Source of the DNA: Prevotella sp.
GTDB lineage: Bacteria; Bacteroidota; Bacteroidia; Bacteroidales; Bacteroidaceae
NCBI GenBank assembly: GCA_017430675.1
Contig: JAFRMM010000101.1
Coordinates: forward strand, 1-18,877
Length of the DNA: 18,877 bases
Direction of reading: 5' to 3'
The position numbers were made by a program, and so were the translations under genes. Under the pieces are notes generated by a model. The model was given only the letters and a program-made list of their open reading frames with translations, searched no databases and was not told the origin of the DNA. This document shows, piece by piece, positions 15,442 to 18,877 of this stretch. Each line of letters opens with the position of its first letter. The stretch's first letter is position 1.

Positions 15442-16537
15442 GATTTATTTGGAAAGGATGATCAGTCTGACGGGACTGACAGGTGACTATGTGCCGATGG
15501 TGCGCTATGCGATACTGGTGGTGGCCGCCTTCCTGCTGGCGTGGTTGGCAGGATGGCTGTGTCGCAGGTTTGTAGTGCCAGTGCTCCTGAAGATTACAAG
15601 TAAGACGGAGGCAAAGTGGGACGATGTGCTCTTCAATGAGAAGGTACTGATATCTGCCTGTCATATCATCCCTGCCATTGTCATTTGGATCCTGTTGCCT
15701 CTGGTGTTCTTCGAGTATCCGAAGGTGGAGATGATTGTAAGTCGTCTGACGGCCATCTACTTCACCATTATGATGTCCAGAACCTTCATCGTGTTCATCG
15801 ACTCGTTCAAGGAGTTGGGACAGGATGCCCGTTCCTCGCGTCAGCAGTATCTCTACAGTATCTGTGGCGTGCTGAAGATCCTCGTGATTTTCATTGCCGC
15901 CATCGTGGTAATCTCCATCATCGTCAACAAGGATCCCTCTACGCTCCTCGCAGGACTTGGTGCTGTATCTGCCATCCTGATGCTCGCCTTCCAGGATACC
16001 ATTAAGGGACTGGTGGCAGGCATCCGTCTGACATCCAACAAGATGCTGCATATCGGTGACTGGATCACGGTGCCAGGAGCAGGGGCCAACGGTAAGGTGG
16101 AAGAGATTACGCTAACCACGGTGAAGGTGCGCAACTTCGACAATACGATTATTACCGTTTCGCCGCAGACACTCGTCGATGGCTCTTTCCAGAACTGGCA
16201 GGGGATGATCGAGAACGAAGGTAGAAAACAGGTGCGGCAGGTGTATTTCGACTTCCGTTCACTGAAGATGGACGGCGACGGGGTGGCGAACATCACGAAG
16301 TTCCGTGAGCATATCGAGGAATGGCTCAGAAAGAATCCAAAGGTGGTGGCAGAAAAACCCGTCCTCGTGCGTCAGGCAGAGGCAGCCCAGGCTGGCTGCT
16401 GTGTGGAGTTCATGTTCTGGCTGAAGGCACAGAACGCCCTCGACTATGAGCACGACACCAGCGACATCATGGAGTATATCTTTGCGAAGGCTTCTGACTA
16501 CGACCTCCGTATCTATCAGCAGTTCCCGGAACAGTAG
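15428..16537 (+). CDS. MscS-family mechanosensitive channel (YbdG-like)
   Basis: 369 residues from ATG 15428, inside the end of dacB; a GTG at 15413 is a weaker alternative. It is an inner-membrane channel that releases solutes on hypo-osmotic shock. Hydrophobic segments are visible at about 24-46, 72-95, 105-122, 141-166 and 168-195. The last, LLAGLGAVSAILMLAFQDTIKGLVAGI in two parts, is the Gly/Ala-rich pore helix typical of MscS. The beta domain follows with GDWITVPGAGANGKVEEITL and VRNFDNTIITVSPQTLVDG, then a cytoplasmic alpha-beta domain. Five membrane segments and the length resemble E. coli YbdG more than the three-helix MscS. It lies between a peptidoglycan hydrolase and mutY, and its stop is 4 bases before a heptamer array. 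Confidence 0.9.
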   Translation: MEAIKIYLERMISLTGLTGDYVPMVRYAILVVAAFLLAWLAGWLCRRFVVPVLLKITSKTEAKWDDVLFNEKVLISACHIIPAIVIWILLPLVFFEYPKVEMIVSRLTAIYFTIMMSRTFIVFIDSFKELGQDARSSRQQYLYSICGVLKILVIFIAAIVVISIIVNKDPSTLLAGLGAVSAILMLAFQDTIKGLVAGIRLTSNKMLHIGDWITVPGAGANGKVEEITLTTVKVRNFDNTIITVSPQTLVDGSFQNWQGMIENEGRKQVRQVYFDFRSLKMDGDGVANITKFREHIEEWLRKNPKVVAEKPVLVRQAEAAQAGCCVEFMFWLKAQNALDYEHDTSDIMEYIFAKASDYDLRIYQQFPEQ

Positions 16538-16541
16538 TCAC

Positions 16542-16569
16542 TGAACATTGAAGACTGAACATTGAAAAC
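16542..16569 (+). repeat. Heptamer array (TGAACAT/TGAAGAC) spanning the mutY translation start
   Basis: Four 7-base units: TGAACAT, TGAAGAC, TGAACAT, TGAAAAC, followed by TGATTTT. TGA occurs at 16542, 16549, 16556, 16563 and 16570 and so covers all three frames. The only usable mutY start, TTG 16562-16564, is formed at the join of units three and four. The reverse complement is closely similar to the array at 8222-8256. Confidence 0.85.
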
Positions 16570-17662
16570 TGATTTTGCGCTGACTCTTCTGGACTGGTTC
16601 CGCCAGAACGGCCGTGACCTGCCCTGGCGGCAGACGCACGACCCCTATGCCATCTGGCTCTCGGAGATTATTCTCCAGCAGACACAGGTGAAGCAGGGCT
16701 GGGACTATTGGGATCGCTTTATGCGACGCTGGCCAACGGTGGAAGACCTCGCTGCCGCCACGGAGGATGAGGTGCTCAGGGAGTGGCAGGGACTGGGATA
16801 TTACAGCCGTGCACGCAATCTCCATTTTGCTGCGAAACAGATTATGGCCCTTGGCCATTTCCCAAACACCCTTGAAGAGATCAAAAGCCTGAAAGGTGTG
16901 GGCGACTATACCGCTGCCGCCATCGGAAGTATCGCCTTCGGCCTATCTGCGGCTGTCGTTGATGGGAATGTCTATCGCGTTCTTGCCCGCTATTTCGGCA
17001 TCGACACCCCCATCAACACCACGGAGGGTAAAAAGACCTTTGTCGCTCTCGCCCAGAGCCTTCTCCCAATCTCGCCCTCAGAGTATTCTTTCACCTCTCA
17101 CCCCTCACCCCTCACCTCTGTGTATAACCAGGCCATCATGGACTTCGGGGCCATCCAGTGTACGCCACAGTCACCCCGTTGCAACGACTGTCCGTTGATG
17201 GAGACCTGCTCTGCTTTCCGTGAAGGGAGGGTGGGTGAGTTGCCTGTGAAACAGAAGACACTCAAAGTGAAGGAACGACACCTTATTTATATTTATGTGC
17301 GCTGCCAGGGTGAGACGGCCATCCACCGTCGTGGTCCCGGCGATATATGGCAAGGACTGTGGGAACCTTATTTAATGGATAATGGACAATGGACAATGGA
17401 TAATGATTGTCTGGCTCAGCCTCTTGAACAATTGGTTTCGCGCTCTTTGAATTGTCCATTGTCAATTGTCAATTGTCAATTAATTGCGAAGCAAGTGAAG
17501 CATGTCCTCACCCACCGTATCCTCTTCGCGGATTTCTACCTCTGGGAAGTTAATATCCGTCCTGCGCTTCCCCCCGACTATATCTGGATTAAAGAGACGG
17601 AACTCGACCAGTATGCCGTGCCCCGTCTGATAGAAATCCTTTTGGAGTCGTTGCCCTTATAG
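16562..17662 (+). CDS. mutY: A/G-specific adenine glycosylase
   Basis: 366 residues from TTG 16562. An in-frame TGA at 16556 closes the frame upstream, and the next Met is beyond the conserved LPWR, so TTG is the only reasonable start. MutY removes adenine mispaired with 8-oxoguanine or G, preventing GC-to-TA mutation. Seen are LPWR (20-23), catalytic Glu35 in LSEIILQQTQV, the helix-hairpin-helix LKGVGDYTAAAIGSIAFG (about 110-127), catalytic Asp134 in VDGNVYRVLAR, and the [4Fe-4S] cysteines C200, C207, C210 and C216 with 6-2-5 spacing. The C-terminal NUDIX-like domain that reads 8-oxoG (about 240-366) has GDIWQGLWEPY and VKHVLTHRILFADFY. Three heptamer arrays add unusual peptide loops (near 177-186, 271-281 and 296-308) between these blocks without breaking the frame. 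Last gene of its unit; its stop overlaps the yraN stop region. Confidence 0.95.
   Translation: MKTDFALTLLDWFRQNGRDLPWRQTHDPYAIWLSEIILQQTQVKQGWDYWDRFMRRWPTVEDLAAATEDEVLREWQGLGYYSRARNLHFAAKQIMALGHFPNTLEEIKSLKGVGDYTAAAIGSIAFGLSAAVVDGNVYRVLARYFGIDTPINTTEGKKTFVALAQSLLPISPSEYSFTSHPSPLTSVYNQAIMDFGAIQCTPQSPRCNDCPLMETCSAFREGRVGELPVKQKTLKVKERHLIYIYVRCQGETAIHRRGPGDIWQGLWEPYLMDNGQWTMDNDCLAQPLEQLVSRSLNCPLSIVNCQLIAKQVKHVLTHRILFADFYLWEVNIRPALPPDYIWIKETELDQYAVPRLIEILLESLPL
17091..17118 (+). repeat. Heptamer array (TCACCCC type) inside mutY
   Basis: Four units: TCACCTC, TCACCCC, TCACCCC, TCACCTC, exactly 28 bases. They encode the segment FTSHPSPLTS between LAQSLLP and the conserved YNQAIMDFGA that precedes the iron-sulfur cysteines. 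The sense orientation contains no stop codon; the reverse complement would carry TGA once per unit. Confidence 0.88.
17375..17402 (+). repeat. Heptamer array (ATGGACA type) inside the mutY C-terminal domain
   Basis: Four units: ATGGATA, ATGGACA, ATGGACA, ATGGATA, followed by ATG; 28 bases. They encode LMDNGQWTMDND directly after the GLWEPY strand. TAA occurs at unit joins (17380 and 17401) but out of the mutY frame. It forms a 13-base inverted match with the array at 17448-17482. Confidence 0.88.
17448..17482 (+). repeat. Heptamer array (TCAATTG type) inside the mutY C-terminal domain
   Basis: Five units: TGAATTG, TCCATTG, TCAATTG, TCAATTG, TCAATTA; 35 bases. They encode the segment LNCPLSIVNCQLI, just before the conserved VKHVLTHR. 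Bases 17451-17463 are the inverse of part of the 17375-17402 array, so the two could pair in single-stranded DNA or mRNA. Confidence 0.88.
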
Positions 17663-18016
17663 CAACGCGACGTCCTGGATATGTTGGATGTCAGGCTCCG
17701 TGCCGATGGTTCCCACGACGGAGACGATGTCGAAGCGGACCTCCTGACGGATGTGCCTGAATTTGACGTAGTGGTTGATGGCTTGGATTAGACTCTGCTG
17801 CTTCCTGTAATCGATGGCCTCCTCAGGCTCTCCGAAGAGTCGGTTCCGACGAGTCTTCACTTCCACGAACACCACCACGTCGTCATCCAATGCGATGATG
17901 TCAATATCCCTTCGCCCCGACTTCCAGTCGCGCTCAATAATCGTGTAGCCCTTGCGTTGCAGATACTCCGCAGCCAGGCCCTCACCCCACTTCCCTAATT
18001 CGTTGTGTGCGGCCAT
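17657..18016 (-). CDS. YraN-family (UPF0102) nuclease-like protein
   Basis: 119 residues from ATG 18016, the normal length for YraN; a TTG at 18064 would add 16 residues with no family support. The N-terminus NELGKWGEGLAAEYLQRKGY, the segment RRDIDIIALDDD (35-46) and VFVEVKTRRN (49-58) make up the PD-(D/E)XK-like nuclease core of UPF0102. Here the usual Gly-Glu-Ile-Asp appears as Arg-Asp-Ile-Asp. The biochemical role is unknown; links to DNA processing and uptake have been suggested for the family. It is convergent with mutY: the TAA (17659-17657) and the mutY TAG (17660-17662) abut and the coding regions overlap by six bases. The 236 bases upstream (18017-18252) hold only a weak promoter and the terminator of the next gene; nothing else is supported there. 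Confidence 0.92.
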   Translation of the reverse strand: MAAHNELGKWGEGLAAEYLQRKGYTIIERDWKSGRRDIDIIALDDDVVVFVEVKTRRNRLFGEPEEAIDYRKQQSLIQAINHYVKFRHIRQEVRFDIVSVVGTIGTEPDIQHIQDVALL

Positions 18017-18033
18017 CTTCTCTGTTTTTGATG

Positions 18034-18041
18034 CGAAGATA
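18034..18041 (-). promoter_or_regulatory. Possible -7 box for yraN
   Basis: On the minus strand TATCTTCG matches TAnnTTTG at all but one fixed position. Twenty bases further upstream is GTTG, one mismatch from TTTG. The box ends 17 bases before the yraN ATG. Weak but correctly spaced. Confidence 0.35.
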
Positions 18042-18193
18042 CGCACTTTTTCCGAATCCACCAACTTTTTCGGGATATTTTTATGGACGTTTTAATCAAA
18101 TAAATCAAAAGGGCGGTTAAAACTGTGACCGTGGCTGTTTTTGAGGAGATTAAAGACCAGTCCCCCTGATTTTTTTTTAGAAAAGAGTTTTTT

Positions 18194-18231
18194 GGACAAA
18201 CAAAAATCCGATGAGTGTTGCCCATCGGATT
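18194..18231 (-). terminator. Intrinsic terminator of the acyl-CoA dehydrogenase gene
   Basis: A perfect 9-bp stem (18205-18213 with 18223-18231, AATCCGATG/CATCGGATT) has a 9-base loop. Reading on the minus strand, it is followed by a T-rich run (TTTGTTTG). It begins 22 bases after the TAA of the upstream gene. The plus-strand side has TACTTTTTG, so weak bidirectional action is possible. Confidence 0.8.
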
Positions 18232-18252
18232 ACTTTTTGAAATGTATTCAGT

Positions 18253-18877
18253 TTATGCCTCTGCAGCCTCGGGGTCAGCAGCCTTGAAGTTCTCGAGGTC
18301 AGCGACCTGGAAGGCCTTGATATAGGCAGACTTACCAAAGACGTCCTCCTCCGTCATGCGGACATAGACCTGGGCACTCTTGGCGAAGAGTTCAGGAGCC
18401 TTGGCAGCATCGCGGATGATGAGCAGAGACATCACCAACTCGGCTGTCATATCGTAGAGACGACGGGCCAGGAAGTCCTGTGCATCCTGATTCTCCAGAG
18501 CCTTCACGTTGGCGAGCGCCTCCTCATAGACGGGGATGAGTTTCTCCACGCGAGCCTTGAGAGCCGTTAAGTCTGTTGCTGTGGCACAGCAACTTACTGA
18601 ACTGGCCATCTCCTTGATGTTGTTCAGCATCGTGCCGTTGGTGATGTAGCGGATGGCTGCCACCACCTGCAACTGCGTGGTACCCTCGTAGATAGAGAAG
18701 ATACGAGCATCGCGGAACAGACGCTGGCTCTTGTACTCCATGATGAAGCCTGAACCACCGTGGATTGAGATGGCATCGTAGGCGTTCTGGTTGGCATACT
18801 CTGAGTTCATACCCTTGGCAAGTGGAGTGAAGGCATCAGCCAGCCGCTGGTACTTCTTCAACTCCTGCTTCTCCTCG
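18253..18877 (-). CDS. Acyl-CoA dehydrogenase, C-terminal part (cut by right edge)
   Basis: 208 codons (including the stop) are visible. The frame is open to the right edge, so the N-terminal FAD and substrate domains lie outside the window. The fragment has YQRLADAFTPLAKGM, then the acyl-CoA dehydrogenase C-terminal motif IHGGSGFIMEY and LFRDARIFSIYEGTTQLQ. The Glu of IYEGT is the catalytic base position of the family. A helical C-terminal extension of about 130 residues follows (KARVEKLIPVYEEAL, QDAQDFLARRLYDMTAELV, EEDVFGKSAYIK), as in the long anaerobic acyl-CoA dehydrogenases that work with electron-transferring flavoprotein. No etfAB is visible. Substrate length is unknown. A terminator follows the gene. 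Confidence 0.9.
   Translation of the reverse strand, partial: EEKQELKKYQRLADAFTPLAKGMNSEYANQNAYDAISIHGGSGFIMEYKSQRLFRDARIFSIYEGTTQLQVVAAIRYITNGTMLNNIKEMASSVSCCATATDLTALKARVEKLIPVYEEALANVKALENQDAQDFLARRLYDMTAELVMSLLIIRDAAKAPELFAKSAQVYVRMTEEDVFGKSAYIKAFQVADLENFKAADPEAAEA
18575..18593. repeat. Perfect 9-bp inverted repeat inside the acyl-CoA dehydrogenase gene
   Basis: GTTGCTGTG (18575-18583) and CACAGCAAC (18585-18593) are exact reverse complements around one base. It encodes the poorly conserved linker SCCATATD between the catalytic domain and the helical extension. It may be chance, a small palindrome insertion, or an mRNA hairpin. Confidence 0.5.

Noticed and set aside
16562..17662. mutY as a frameshifted pseudogene because of its arrays
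   Set aside because: The frame is continuous and all catalytic, iron-sulfur and recognition-domain motifs are present on both sides of every array.
18060..18200. Poly-T tract near 18170 as a plus-strand terminator or small RNA end
   Set aside because: No stable hairpin precedes the T-run, and no promoter or upstream plus-strand gene feeds it.

Overview
The window looks like chromosomal DNA of a Bacteroidales bacterium, most likely Prevotella or a close relative. The evidence is the gene set (alpha-2-macroglobulin-like giant, DUF1573 protein, MeaB, fused ADP-forming acyl-CoA ligase, YraN, carboxypeptidase-regulatory-domain protein) and promoters of the Bacteroidetes form TTTG-N20-TAnnTTTG upstream of several genes. 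No plasmid, phage, rRNA, tRNA or CRISPR signature is visible, and most genes are housekeeping or envelope genes. The genus is an inference.

Layout. (1) 1-2633, minus strand: a two-gene unit with a strong promoter, an ADP-forming acyl-CoA ligase followed with a 4-base overlap by a BaiN/HI0933-type flavoprotein gene. That gene runs into a perfect 20-bp-arm palindrome at the window's left edge and may be interrupted there. (2) 2654-11264, plus strand: a probable operon of a secreted alpha-2-macroglobulin-like protein, a DUF1573 protein, the MeaB GTPase and IspH. (3) 11273-12859, minus: nadB (L-aspartate oxidase), convergent with ispH and divergent from the next unit. (4) 12915-17662, plus: an envelope and repair unit of a regulatory-domain exported protein, a PBP4-type D-Ala-D-Ala carboxypeptidase, an MscS-type channel and the adenine glycosylase MutY. 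(5) 17657-18016, minus: YraN, overlapping mutY tail to tail by six bases. (6) 18253-18877, minus: the C-terminal part of an acyl-CoA dehydrogenase with a clear terminator after it.

Functional links are loose. ADP-forming ligase, acyl-CoA dehydrogenase and MeaB fit anaerobic acyl-CoA and propionate/succinate metabolism. A2M-like protein, DUF1573 protein, PBP4 and MscS are envelope functions. IspH and NadB are biosynthetic.

The most unusual signal is not a gene. The window carries a set of very short tandem arrays with units of 7, 8 or 10 bases and three to five copies. Four sit at co-directional gene junctions, and each of these carries one stop codon per unit. Because the unit length is not a multiple of three, the stops run through all reading frames. 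Four more heptamer arrays sit inside coding regions (one in the DUF1573 signal peptide, three in MutY loops) in orientations that leave the frame open. The array before mutY also supplies its apparent TTG start codon. This repeat family, plus the REP-like palindrome at the left edge, is the best candidate for undescribed biology here.
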